Shown one piece after another: positions 33,495 through 41,586 of a DNA stretch of 64,000 bases. The DNA lies in the NCBI RefSeq assembly GCF_015356825.1, contig NZ_JAACYW010000001.1, positions 1 through 64,000 of the forward strand, in the 5' to 3' direction. The notes beneath the pieces were generated by a model, which worked only from the letters and a program-made list of their open reading frames with translations, was not told the DNA's origin and did not search any database. The DNA comes from Catenulispora rubra. Its GTDB lineage: Bacteria > Actinomycetota > Actinomycetes > Streptomycetales > Catenulisporaceae. The position numbers and the translations under genes were made by a program. Each line of letters begins with the position of its first letter. The stretch's first letter is position 1.

Positions 33495-34720
33495 CAGGGC
33501 TTCCTCGCTTCTTCACCGGACAACAGCACTACGCCTGCGGCGGCCAGCATCCCGCCCGCACCCTGCACCAGGACGGTGCGCGGCCGGCGCGCGGGAGCCA
33601 GGCCCAGCGCCGTGCCGCGCAACTGCCGGACGGCCTCGACGAGACTGTCCATATTGCACGAAATGCCGGGCTGGCCGAACGAGAGCCAACCGCCGTTGGT
33701 GTCGGCCGGCAGGTCACCGTCGATGCCGGTGCGGCCCTCGCGGTAGATGTCGATCCCGTGCCCCTTTTTCGCGAAGCCGAGGTCTTCCATGATGATCGGG
33801 CCCATGTGCGCGAAGTTCACCGACAGCTGGACCATGTCCACGTCGGACGGGGTGAGTCCGGATCGCGTGTACGCCTGCCGGGCGGCCTCGACGGTCGCGG
33901 TGTGCGTCAGGTTCGGGAACTCCCCGAGTCCGGCGAACCGGCCGTCCCGCATGTTCACCCGGTCGGTGAGGTACTCATGGGTAGTCGCCGAGCCATAGCC
34001 CCGCACCCACACCGGGTCGTGGGCCGCCCGCGCCCGCTCGGGCGACGTGACGACGAGCGCGCCACCGGTTCCACCGCCCCATGTGGAGCACATCCACCGG
34101 CGCAGCGGCGTGGCGACGTACGGCGAGGACAGCACCGTTTCCCGGTCGATCAGCCCATGCTTGCGCTTCACGGCGTACGGATGGTGTGCACCCCAGCGCT
34201 GGTTGGCGACGACGACGTCGGCCAAGTCGTCCTCGGTCAGTCCGTACTCGTGGAAGTACCGGCAGGCGGCCTGGGCGTAGAGCGACGGGATGGTCGGGCC
34301 GTAGGGCACCTCGAACTGCGGGTCCGCGTCAGCCTCCGAACCCATCGCCACCGCATCCACGAACAGCTCGGTCGCATCGCTCTGCACGCACAGGACGTAC
34401 TCCGCCGCGCCGGCGGCGATCATCTGCGCGGCCACGGCGATCGTCGAGGTCAGTCCCGCGCCGTGCAAGGTGATCTCACTGGCGAGCGTCACCGGCATCT
34501 GAAGATGCGAGATGAAGATGTTGCTCCACTGGGAACGCTTGTCCGCCCATGGCGAGCGCCCGGTGAACACCGCATCCACCTGGTGCTTGCCGATCCCGGC
34601 GTCGGTCAGAGCAGCCATCGTCGCCTCGGTGGCGAGTTGCAGGGGATCCTTCCGGTCGGCCTTCGACGCGTAGGCGTCGCCCATTCCGATGATCGCGGCG
34701 ACCGGCTCGCCCGGGGTCAC
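33494..34720 (-). CDS. SCPx/Ltp2-type thiolase-like protein, probable retro-aldolase
   Basis: A 408-residue thiolase-superfamily protein of the lipid-transfer-protein class: AAIIGMGDAYASKADRKDP, HEYGLTEDDLADVVVANQRWGAHHP, TGGALVVTSPERA, and late VQLSVNFAHMG and GGWLSFGQPGIS. In normal thiolases the nucleophile stands in a CxSG segment; the matching place here reads LHGAGLTSTIAVAA, with no Cys. That fits Ltp2-type aldolases, which cleave a beta-hydroxy branched acyl-CoA to a carbonyl compound and propionyl-CoA. The start is GTG 34720, overlapping the MaoC stop by 4 bases. A DUF35 partner follows directly. Confidence 0.82.
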   Translation of the reverse strand: MTPGEPVAAIIGMGDAYASKADRKDPLQLATEATMAALTDAGIGKHQVDAVFTGRSPWADKRSQWSNIFISHLQMPVTLASEITLHGAGLTSTIAVAAQMIAAGAAEYVLCVQSDATELFVDAVAMGSEADADPQFEVPYGPTIPSLYAQAACRYFHEYGLTEDDLADVVVANQRWGAHHPYAVKRKHGLIDRETVLSSPYVATPLRRWMCSTWGGGTGGALVVTSPERARAAHDPVWVRGYGSATTHEYLTDRVNMRDGRFAGLGEFPNLTHTATVEAARQAYTRSGLTPSDVDMVQLSVNFAHMGPIIMEDLGFAKKGHGIDIYREGRTGIDGDLPADTNGGWLSFGQPGISCNMDSLVEAVRQLRGTALGLAPARRPRTVLVQGAGGMLAAAGVVLLSGEEARKP

Positions 34721-35223
34721 TTCCGCTCCGGCTGTTTCTCGGTGGGCAAAGACGCGGCGAGCAGCGCCTCGAGGTCCTCCCGGCGGCGCAGCATGAGCAG
34801 GCTCCACTCGCTGCGCTGCACCACGTACCCGTCCTGGTTGAGCGCCTTCATCATGAACGTGGTGACGCCGTACTTGTCGTCTTTCTCCTTCTTCGCGACG
34901 ACCTCGGCCACGACGTAGAGAGTGTCGTCGATCGCCACCGGCTTGAGGTAGCGCAGGTTGTCGATCCCGTAGTTCGCCTGGATCGACGGGCCGAACTGGA
35001 TCAGACCGGTCATGATCGAGTACGTCAGCGAACCCTGCACCAACCGCTTGCCGAAGCGGGTCTGCTCCGCGTAGTGCTTGTTCGAGTGGATCTCGATCCA
35101 ATTGCCGGTCAGTGCACAGTAGTTGACCACGTCGGCCTCGGTCACCGTCCGCCCGCCGGAACGGAAGGTCTGCCCGACCTCCAGCTCGTCGTAGGTCATG
35201 TCGATGCGGTTGTTGATCTCCAT
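34717..35223 (-). CDS. MaoC-family enoyl-CoA hydratase
   Basis: A 168-residue hotdog hydratase with VTEADVVNYCALTGNWIEIHSN (the Asp of the classical D/H pair is replaced by Glu or shifted: WIEIH), LVQGSLTYSIMTGLI, and IDNLRYLKPVAIDDTLYV. Lysine-rich KKEKDDK near residue 108 is unusual. GAGAGGAG lies 6 bases before the ATG. It stands between the acyl-CoA dehydrogenase and the thiolase-like aldolase, the exact order of a dehydrogenation-hydration-retro-aldol sequence. Confidence 0.87.
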   Translation of the reverse strand: MEINNRIDMTYDELEVGQTFRSGGRTVTEADVVNYCALTGNWIEIHSNKHYAEQTRFGKRLVQGSLTYSIMTGLIQFGPSIQANYGIDNLRYLKPVAIDDTLYVVAEVVAKKEKDDKYGVTTFMMKALNQDGYVVQRSEWSLLMLRRREDLEALLAASLPTEKQPERK

Positions 35224-35250
35224 CGATCTCTCCTCTCGGCTCAGCGGTTC

Positions 35251-36402
35251 TCAGGCGGGCAGGCTCATCGACTTCGCGATGATCGTGCGCTGGATCTGAG
35301 AAGTACCGCCGCCGATCGTCGACTGGATGCTCTCGCGGAGGTAGCGCTCCATGTCCCCCTCGGGCAGGTTCGCGTAGCCGCCCAGGATCTGCATACCGTC
35401 GAGCGCACAGGCCTTCAGCGTCTCTGAGCCGTAGAGCTTGGCCATCGACGTCTCGCGGGCGGCCGGCCTGTTCTCGGCCTTCATCTGTGCCGCGCGGTAG
35501 CAGAGCAGCCGGGCCGCGTCGACGCGGGTCTGGTTCTCAGCCAGCATGTGCTTGAGGACCTGAAACTCCCGGATCGGCTGGCCGAACTGGACCCGCTGGT
35601 GCGCGTAGCGGTTCGCGTTGTCGACGGCTTCCTGCGCGTTGCCGACATACGCCGCGGCCACCGCGCAGCGCTCCAACTCCAGATGCTCGGTGATGATCTT
35701 CCAGCCCTGGCCGACCTCGCCCAGCAGTGCGTCCGCCGGCACCCGGACCTCATCGAGGAAGATCTCGGTGGTGCCCGTCGCGTGCCGGGACAACGTTGGC
35801 AGCTTGCGGATGTCCAGGCCGGGGGTGTCGTTCGGGATCAGCAGAACGGACAGGCCGCCATGCTTGTCGGCGGTGTCCGTGCGCACCAGCATCGCAATGA
35901 CGGTGTCCTTCGCAGCCGCGCCGCTGCACCACAGCTTCGCGCCGCTCACGACCCAGTCGCCGTTCTCGTCCCGGCGAGCGTGCGTCTTGGAGTTCGCCGC
36001 GTCCGAACCGGCGTCGGGCTCGGAGATCGAGACCGAGAACCGGATCCGCCCGTCGATGAACGGCTTGACATAGCGGGCCTTCTGCTCATCGGTGCCGTAC
36101 TTGATGATGTTCATCGCGGTGAAGGTCGGCACCAGCACGGAGCAGGCGAAGTCGAAGCCGAATTTGCCCAGGCCCTCGGCCATCAGCGAGTAGTCGAAGA
36201 TGTCCCCGCCGGAGCCGCCCTCCGACTCGGGGATGAGGATGCCGAGCCACCCCTGTCTGGCGATCTTGTCGTAGGCCTCGTAGGGGTACTTCCGTTCCAG
36301 GTCGCAGTTCCGCACATACTCGACGGTGATCTCGTGGTCCATGAAGTCATTCACGGTTTCCAACCACGCCGCCTGCGACTCGTTCAGAAAGTTCGCTGAC
36401 AT
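35251..36402 (-). CDS. Acyl-CoA dehydrogenase, isovaleryl type
   Basis: A 383-residue acyl-CoA dehydrogenase with ILIPESEGGSGGD, SVSISEPDAGSDAANSKT, KLWCSGAAAKDTVIAMLVRT and LPTLSRHATGTTEIFLDEV. The usual C-terminal catalytic Glu is replaced: the motif reads IGGGTSQIQR. A Glu is present instead in EHLELERCAV, the place of the base in isovaleryl-CoA and long-chain dehydrogenases. This geometry goes with branched substrates. Start ATG 36402 has GGAG 8 bases upstream. It is followed by MaoC and the retro-aldolase pair. Confidence 0.88.
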   Translation of the reverse strand: MSANFLNESQAAWLETVNDFMDHEITVEYVRNCDLERKYPYEAYDKIARQGWLGILIPESEGGSGGDIFDYSLMAEGLGKFGFDFACSVLVPTFTAMNIIKYGTDEQKARYVKPFIDGRIRFSVSISEPDAGSDAANSKTHARRDENGDWVVSGAKLWCSGAAAKDTVIAMLVRTDTADKHGGLSVLLIPNDTPGLDIRKLPTLSRHATGTTEIFLDEVRVPADALLGEVGQGWKIITEHLELERCAVAAAYVGNAQEAVDNANRYAHQRVQFGQPIREFQVLKHMLAENQTRVDAARLLCYRAAQMKAENRPAARETSMAKLYGSETLKACALDGMQILGGYANLPEGDMERYLRESIQSTIGGGTSQIQRTIIAKSMSLPA

Positions 36403-36502
36403 CACTTTTGCTCCTATCACGGTATCTTCAAGGCTAATCAGCCCGGGCCGGCACGCTCTTTGACGGTTCTCGAACCGCCGGTTCGCCGGGCTCGAATCGG
36501 TT

Positions 36503-37675
36503 TCAGCCGAGTGCACCGGCGGCCCGCAGGGCGGCCACCTCGCCCGGCGAGAACGCCCAGTCGCCCAACACCTCGTCCGTGTGGGCGCCGGGCGGCGCGG
36601 GCGACCGCCGGATCGCGCCCGGGGTGCGGCTGAACCGCGGTGCGGGCGCGGGCTGCACGATGCCGTCGACCTCGACGAACGTGCCGCGGGCTCGCAGGTG
36701 TGGGTGCGCTGGTGCCTCCGCCATGGACAGCACCGGGGCCAGGCATACATCCCGCCCCTCGGCGAGATCACACCATTCGTCACGGGTCCGCGTGCGGAAG
36801 ACCTCGGCGAAGCGCTCTTTCGTTTCGGGCCATCCCCTCCGGTCATGCTGGTCCGAAACGTCGTTCTCGGTGAGACCGAGCAACTCCAGCGTCGCTCGCC
36901 AGAATCGCGCCTCGTTGGCGGCGATGCTGACCCAGCCGCCGTCCTTCGTCTGGTACACCTGGTACCAGGGCGCGCCGGAGTCGAGCCGGTTGGTCCCCCG
37001 TTCGTCGGTCCAGTACCCGGCGGCCCGCAAGCCGTACAACGCCGTCATGAGCGACGCCGACCCGTCGACCATGGCCACATCCACGACCTGGCCCTTCCCC
37101 GACGTCCGGCGCTCCAGCAGCGCGGACACCACGCCGAGTGCGAGGTAAAGCGCACCGCCGCCGAAATCGCCGGCCAGGTTCAGCGGGATCACCGGCGGGC
37201 CGCCCGCCTCGCCGATCGAGTGCACGACGCCGGTCAGAGAAACGTAGTTGACGTCGTGGCCCGCCGCGCGCGCCAACGGCCCGTCCTGGCCCCAGCCGGT
37301 CATCCGGGCGTACACCAGCGACGGGTTGACGGCCAGGCACTCGTCCGGCCCGAGCCCGAGCTTCTCGGCGACCCCCGGTCGGAATCCCTCCACGAGCGCG
37401 TCGGCCCGCTCGACCAGGCGGAGTACCGCTTCCACGGCGGCCGGGGACTTCAAATCCATCATCGCGCCACGACGGCTCCGGTTCATCAGGTCGTACCGGG
37501 GGTCGATCGGCGCTCCGCCGTCATAGCCGGCGGGCCGTTCGACGCGTACCACGTCGGCGCCCAGGTCAGCCAGCAGCATGCAGCCGAAGGGGGTCGGCCC
37601 GACGCCCCCCAGTTCGACGATCCGGACACCCGTCAGCGGTCCACCGGGAATTGGTGATTCTGTCGAATGATCCAC
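36503..37675 (-). CDS. Alpha-methylacyl-CoA racemase-like CaiB/BaiF protein
   Basis: A 390-residue class III fold protein of the AMACR branch. It shows [55 protein letters not shown] with the HD...NY signature, and NLAGDFGGGALYLALGV, the segment carrying the racemase aspartate. AMACR inverts the 2-methyl centre of acyl-CoAs so that a stereospecific dehydrogenase can act. The start is GTG 37675; no good ribosome-binding site is seen, and TAGCAT 7 bases upstream could give a leaderless message. It is first in the minus-strand operon, divergent from the ligase at 37814. Confidence 0.87.
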   Translation of the reverse strand: MDHSTESPIPGGPLTGVRIVELGGVGPTPFGCMLLADLGADVVRVERPAGYDGGAPIDPRYDLMNRSRRGAMMDLKSPAAVEAVLRLVERADALVEGFRPGVAEKLGLGPDECLAVNPSLVYARMTGWGQDGPLARAAGHDVNYVSLTGVVHSIGEAGGPPVIPLNLAGDFGGGALYLALGVVSALLERRTSGKGQVVDVAMVDGSASLMTALYGLRAAGYWTDERGTNRLDSGAPWYQVYQTKDGGWVSIAANEARFWRATLELLGLTENDVSDQHDRRGWPETKERFAEVFRTRTRDEWCDLAEGRDVCLAPVLSMAEAPAHPHLRARGTFVEVDGIVQPAPAPRFSRTPGAIRRSPAPPGAHTDEVLGDWAFSPGEVAALRAAGALG

Positions 37676-37720
37676 ACGTCGAATGCTACGCGCGACCGGA
37701 AGGTAATCCTATTTCACAGA

Positions 37721-37778
37721 CTCGAAGTGGCGATTCGAGAATTCCGAATTGATTGACTTTCGCGGAGCAGCCTACACT
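37721..37778 (+). promoter_or_regulatory. Promoter of the ligase/MFS/crotonase operon with inverted repeat
   Basis: TTGATT (37749-37754) and TACACT (37773-37778) are 18 bases apart, 35 bases ahead of the ligase start. Just upstream CTCGAA (37721-37726) and TTCGAG (37734-37739) form an inverted repeat, a possible operator that would also serve the divergent racemase gene. Confidence 0.45.
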
Positions 37779-37813
37779 TCCCCGCAATTCCCAACCTGTC
37801 GAGGGAGCTGCAA

Positions 37814-39367
37814 ATGTTGCGCGCTGAGCTCTACCCGGGCGTCGAACTCCCCCGGGACGGCCTGCTCAACGACCTTCTCCACGCGGAGTCCGCGCGGCCT
37901 GAGGCGCCCGCCATCCGGTTCAGCGACGGACAGACCTGGTCCGTGGGCGAGCTGGCGCGCCGAGCGAGGGCCTGTGCGGCCACGCTTCGTGCACATGGTG
38001 TCGATCGCGGCGACCGGGTTGCCATCCTCGGTAGGGGCGATCTTCGGATGTTCGCGTGGTTCTGCGGCATCTACCTGCTCGGAGCGGTCGAGGGCCAGGT
38101 CAACACCGACCTGCGAGGTCCGGTCCTGCGCCATGTGATGGACGACCTGGATCCCGCCCTGATCGTCGCCAAACCCGAGGGGGCCGCAGCTCTCGACGAG
38201 CTCGGCGGGCATTGGGCTCCGGTCATCGACTTCGACGACGACTTCCCCGCTGAGGGGCTGGCCGACTTCGACATGGTTCCCAGCAGGCCCGGGGACCTGG
38301 CAGCGATCATGTACACGTCCGGGACGAGCGGCCCGTCGAAGGGCGTGATGTTGTCGCAGGGCTATTTCTCCAACCTCGGAGCGGTTCTGGCCGGCGTCTA
38401 CCATTTCGGGCCCGACGATGTGATCTACCACCTCATGTCGCTGTACCACGTCGACTCGCACATGGTCTTGGCCGGCTGCCTGCAAACCGGCGCCGTACTG
38501 GCCGTACCGGACAAGTTCAGCGCGTCGCGGTTCTGGCAGCAGATGTCGGCAGTCGGGGCGACAGGCTTTCTCGCCACTGGTTCCATGCTCGCCGCGATAC
38601 GGAAGAATCCGCCGCCCGACCCATCGTTGCCGCTGAAGGCGAAGTGGGGGCTGGCCGCACCCCTGCCGGAGGACTTGATCGAGTACTACAAGGGGCTAGG
38701 AATCACGATCGTCGAGGGCTACGGCCAGACGGAGGCGAACCTGCCGGTCGTGATGCCCCTGGACGCGAGCCGACTCGGGGGCCTCGGAATCGCGTGCAGC
38801 GCGTTCGACATCGCAATCCACACGCCGGAAGACCGCGAGGTACCGACCGGTGAACACGGCGAGATCGTCTATCGCCCCAACTATCCCGACGTGGTGACGA
38901 TGGGCTACTGGGGTCGCCCCGAAGCGACGTTGGCCAACATGCGGGGACTCTGGTGGCACACCGGTGATCGCGGATTCATCGACGATGACGGCTATCTGTA
39001 CTTCGTCGGCCGGCTCAAGGACTCGCTGCGCTACCGAGGAGAGAACGTCTCCGCGTGGGAACTGGAGCAGATCGTGCGCCAGGCGCCGGGTCTGGTGGAC
39101 GCCGCGGCCATCGGGGTCATCGACGAACTCGGCGGAGAGGACGAGATCAAGGTCTTCGTCGTACTCGAAGACGGTGCGGCCTTCGACCCCGAAGGTCTAT
39201 TCGCGTACTGCGAACAGAATCTCGCCCGCTTCGCGGTCCCGCGATATGTGGAGCCGATCAGCGCGACTGCCGTGGTACGGAGCCCTGGAACAGGAGTGAT
39301 TCAGAAACATCTCCTCCCCACGGAGCACGGCGCACAGATGTCTGACCGTTTGAAGCGAACGACGTAG
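37814..39367 (+). CDS. Acyl-CoA ligase-like adenylating-family protein lacking the adenylation lysine
   Basis: A 517-residue AMP-binding-family protein, CaiC/long-chain-ligase-like. It has the ATP loop YTSGTSGPSKGVMLS, VEGYGQTEAN, HTGDRGFIDDDGYLYFVGRLKD, and YRGENVSAWELE. In the A10 motif, normally TGKIQK, the sequence is GTGVIQKHLL: the lysine needed for adenylate formation is Val (codon GTG near 39295). Unless another lysine takes over, activity should be low or altered. The ATG has GAGGGAG upstream. It heads an operon with an MFS permease, crotonase and MDR oxidoreductase, and is divergent from the racemase operon. Confidence 0.85.
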   Translation: MLRAELYPGVELPRDGLLNDLLHAESARPEAPAIRFSDGQTWSVGELARRARACAATLRAHGVDRGDRVAILGRGDLRMFAWFCGIYLLGAVEGQVNTDLRGPVLRHVMDDLDPALIVAKPEGAAALDELGGHWAPVIDFDDDFPAEGLADFDMVPSRPGDLAAIMYTSGTSGPSKGVMLSQGYFSNLGAVLAGVYHFGPDDVIYHLMSLYHVDSHMVLAGCLQTGAVLAVPDKFSASRFWQQMSAVGATGFLATGSMLAAIRKNPPPDPSLPLKAKWGLAAPLPEDLIEYYKGLGITIVEGYGQTEANLPVVMPLDASRLGGLGIACSAFDIAIHTPEDREVPTGEHGEIVYRPNYPDVVTMGYWGRPEATLANMRGLWWHTGDRGFIDDDGYLYFVGRLKDSLRYRGENVSAWELEQIVRQAPGLVDAAAIGVIDELGGEDEIKVFVVLEDGAAFDPEGLFAYCEQNLARFAVPRYVEPISATAVVRSPGTGVIQKHLLPTEHGAQMSDRLKRTT

Positions 39368-39411
39368 ATTTCCCGCTGCTGCACATACTCCCCATCGAGG
39401 AGAGGGCCGGC

Positions 39412-40665
39412 ATGTCCGAAGCAAGCGAGAGTAAGTCCAGGATCTCAATCTCCGCGGTTACCGCTCATTGGCGGATCACAGTACTCGGCACCCTGATCCT
39501 GCTGTTCGCCATCGGAATCGCGTACTACTCCACCGCCGTGCTCCTGGATTCCATCGTCGCCCGAACCAGGTACACCACCCCGGAGGTCGGCGGAGCCGTC
39601 GGAGTCTGTTTCGCAGTGGTGTGTTGTGTGAGCCCGATCGTCGGGTGGTCGATCGCGAAGATCGGCGCGCGGACCGTGGTGATGACCGGCGGGGTGCTCA
39701 TCGCGGCGAGCGTCAGCCTTCTTGCCGTGGCCGGCAACGTGATCACCGTCTACCTCGGCTTCATCGGCCTGGGGTTGGGAGCCGCCGCAGGGGGCTACAT
39801 CGCCGTGTTCGTCATCATCGTCGCGACGACGGGATCGGATTCCGCCAGCGTCATCGGTGTGGCCGCCACCGGTGCCGCGATCGGCGGTGTCATCACGGGC
39901 CCGACTCTGTCGGGCGCGGTACACGCGTTCGGCTACACCTCGGCTCTCATAGGGATGGGACTCATCGCGCTCGTCGGGGTATCCGCCCTGGCGATGGGGC
40001 TTCCGTCGGTCAAGAACGCGGCGCCGGCATCAGCCGAGGCGGTCGAACCGCTCGACCGGCTCGCTCGCAGATCGCACCTCACCAGCGGCCACTTCTGGGC
40101 GTTCACGACCGGGACCTCGATCCTGTTCGGCGTCTCGAGCCTCGTCGAGCTTCAATTGGTGGTCACGGCGTCGGATCGCCGCATCGGGCCGGGCGTGACC
40201 GCGTTCACGGTCGGGGTGCTCGTGAGCGTGTTCGTCCGGCTCCTCACGCCGCTGGCACTGAATTTGATATCGGGTCCAGCTCTCGCGCTGGTGCTTTTCG
40301 CCATGCAGCTGCTCTCGCTGCTGCTGGTCTTCGTCACCCCTTGGTGGCCCGGCTACTTGATCGGCGCGATGTTGATCGGGGCCTGCGTCGGGGCCGCGAG
40401 CGTCCTGGTACCCATCCTGCTCACCGACATCTTCGGCAAGCCGCAGTTCCGGACACTGCTGGCGATGACCTACTTCGCCTCGGGAATCGTCGGCCTCGTC
40501 ATACCGATCGTCACCGGAAGCCTCTACCAGGCGACAGGTGACTACATCCTCGCCGGCGCGGTGCTCGCCCTCCTGACAGTTGCCGGAGCGGCGGGCATCG
40601 GTGTGGTGATGGTCCCGAGCCGCCAACAGACATCGACGAAGCCGGATGTACCGGCCATCACCTGA
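39412..40665 (+). CDS. MFS transporter
   Basis: A 417-residue membrane protein with about 12 hydrophobic segments. The first TM starts near residue 18 (ITVLGTLILLFAIGIAYYS), there is a central hydrophilic linker near residues 200-215 (KNAAPASAEAVEPLDRLARR), and the last TM ends near 405. The GWSIAKIGARTVVM segment between TM2 and TM3 resembles the MFS loop motif. The pattern is like OFA/monocarboxylate-type permeases. GAGGAGAGG precedes the ATG. It lies between a ligase-like gene and a crotonase, so it probably imports the carboxylic acid that this operon or the neighbouring racemase operon degrades. Confidence 0.85.
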   Translation: MSEASESKSRISISAVTAHWRITVLGTLILLFAIGIAYYSTAVLLDSIVARTRYTTPEVGGAVGVCFAVVCCVSPIVGWSIAKIGARTVVMTGGVLIAASVSLLAVAGNVITVYLGFIGLGLGAAAGGYIAVFVIIVATTGSDSASVIGVAATGAAIGGVITGPTLSGAVHAFGYTSALIGMGLIALVGVSALAMGLPSVKNAAPASAEAVEPLDRLARRSHLTSGHFWAFTTGTSILFGVSSLVELQLVVTASDRRIGPGVTAFTVGVLVSVFVRLLTPLALNLISGPALALVLFAMQLLSLLLVFVTPWWPGYLIGAMLIGACVGAASVLVPILLTDIFGKPQFRTLLAMTYFASGIVGLVIPIVTGSLYQATGDYILAGAVLALLTVAGAAGIGVVMVPSRQQTSTKPDVPAIT

Positions 40666-40696
40666 GGGCCGGCGAACAACAAGATCGGAGCAACAG

Positions 40697-41518
40697 ATGG
40701 AACAGACTCTCAGCGTCGAACGTGTCGATACCGTCGAGATCGTCACGATGAATCGGCCGGAGGTTCTCAACGCGATCGATGCGACCATGGTCGCCGAGCT
40801 GTCCGAGCACCTGGATCGCTGCGCGGCGGACGACGATATCCGAGTGGTCGTACTGATGGGAGCTGGCAGAGCGTTCTCTTCCGGCTACGATCTTCGCACC
40901 TTGGACGACGATGCCACGAGACTCGGGCCGACGAAGATGTTCGAGTACGCGAGATACGTGCACGACTTCGCCGAGAAGATCTGGCGGTTCCGCAAACCGC
41001 TGATCGCCGCGACACATGGCTACTGCCTGGGTGGAGCAGCCGAGATCGCCATGCTGTGCGACCTCACGATCACCACGGAATCCTGCGTGTTCGGCGAGCC
41101 AGAGGTACGGTTCTCCTCCGCATCGCCGTCGCTCATCCTGCCGTGGTTGGTCCCTCTGAAGATCGCCAAAGAGTTGCTGCTCACCGGCGCCACCATCACC
41201 GCGCAGCGAGCGCTCGAGATCGGGATGGTCAACGAGGTGGTGCCGGACGGCGACCTGCGCGCGGCGGCACTGCGGAAGGCCCAGGTCGTCGCAACCGTCT
41301 CCCCGCTGTGCGCGCAGATGCACAAAAAGGGCATCAACGATATGTACGAGACAATGGGCTTGCTGAGTTCCATGAGGCATCACAACGTCTTGGCGGCAAT
41401 GGTGGACGGGACCGCGACAGAGGAGTTCCGGAAGTTCACCGAGATCAGCGAACGTGACGGGCTGAAGGCCGCGCTGAAGTGGCGCGATGACCAGTTCAAA
41501 GACCTCGAGAACAACTGA
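40697..41518 (+). CDS. Enoyl-CoA hydratase/isomerase
   Basis: A 273-residue crotonase-family protein: VTMNRPEVLNAIDATMVAEL, MGAGRAFSSGYDL as the first oxyanion element, KPLIAATHGYCLGGAAEIAMLCDLTI as the second, and FGEPEVRFSSASPSLILPWLVP with one likely catalytic Glu. ATG 40697 has GGAG 6 bases upstream; the frame is open to 40646. It is third in the 37814 operon, followed by a terminator hairpin. Substrate unknown. Confidence 0.88.
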   Translation: MEQTLSVERVDTVEIVTMNRPEVLNAIDATMVAELSEHLDRCAADDDIRVVVLMGAGRAFSSGYDLRTLDDDATRLGPTKMFEYARYVHDFAEKIWRFRKPLIAATHGYCLGGAAEIAMLCDLTITTESCVFGEPEVRFSSASPSLILPWLVPLKIAKELLLTGATITAQRALEIGMVNEVVPDGDLRAAALRKAQVVATVSPLCAQMHKKGINDMYETMGLLSSMRHHNVLAAMVDGTATEEFRKFTEISERDGLKAALKWRDDQFKDLENN

Positions 41519-41525
41519 TCGCCGC

Positions 41526-41552
41526 CCCCGTCGTCGCCGTTCGACGACGGGG
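41526..41552 (+). terminator. Terminator hairpin after the crotonase
   Basis: CCCCGTCGTC and GACGACGGGG make a perfect 10-base-pair stem with a 7-base loop, 8 bases past the crotonase stop, followed by a short pyrimidine-rich run. It may end the ligase/MFS/crotonase transcript or reduce read-through into the MDR gene. Confidence 0.75.
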
Positions 41553-41586
41553 CCTCTTCAGTCCTCCCGAATTGAATGGAGAACCC

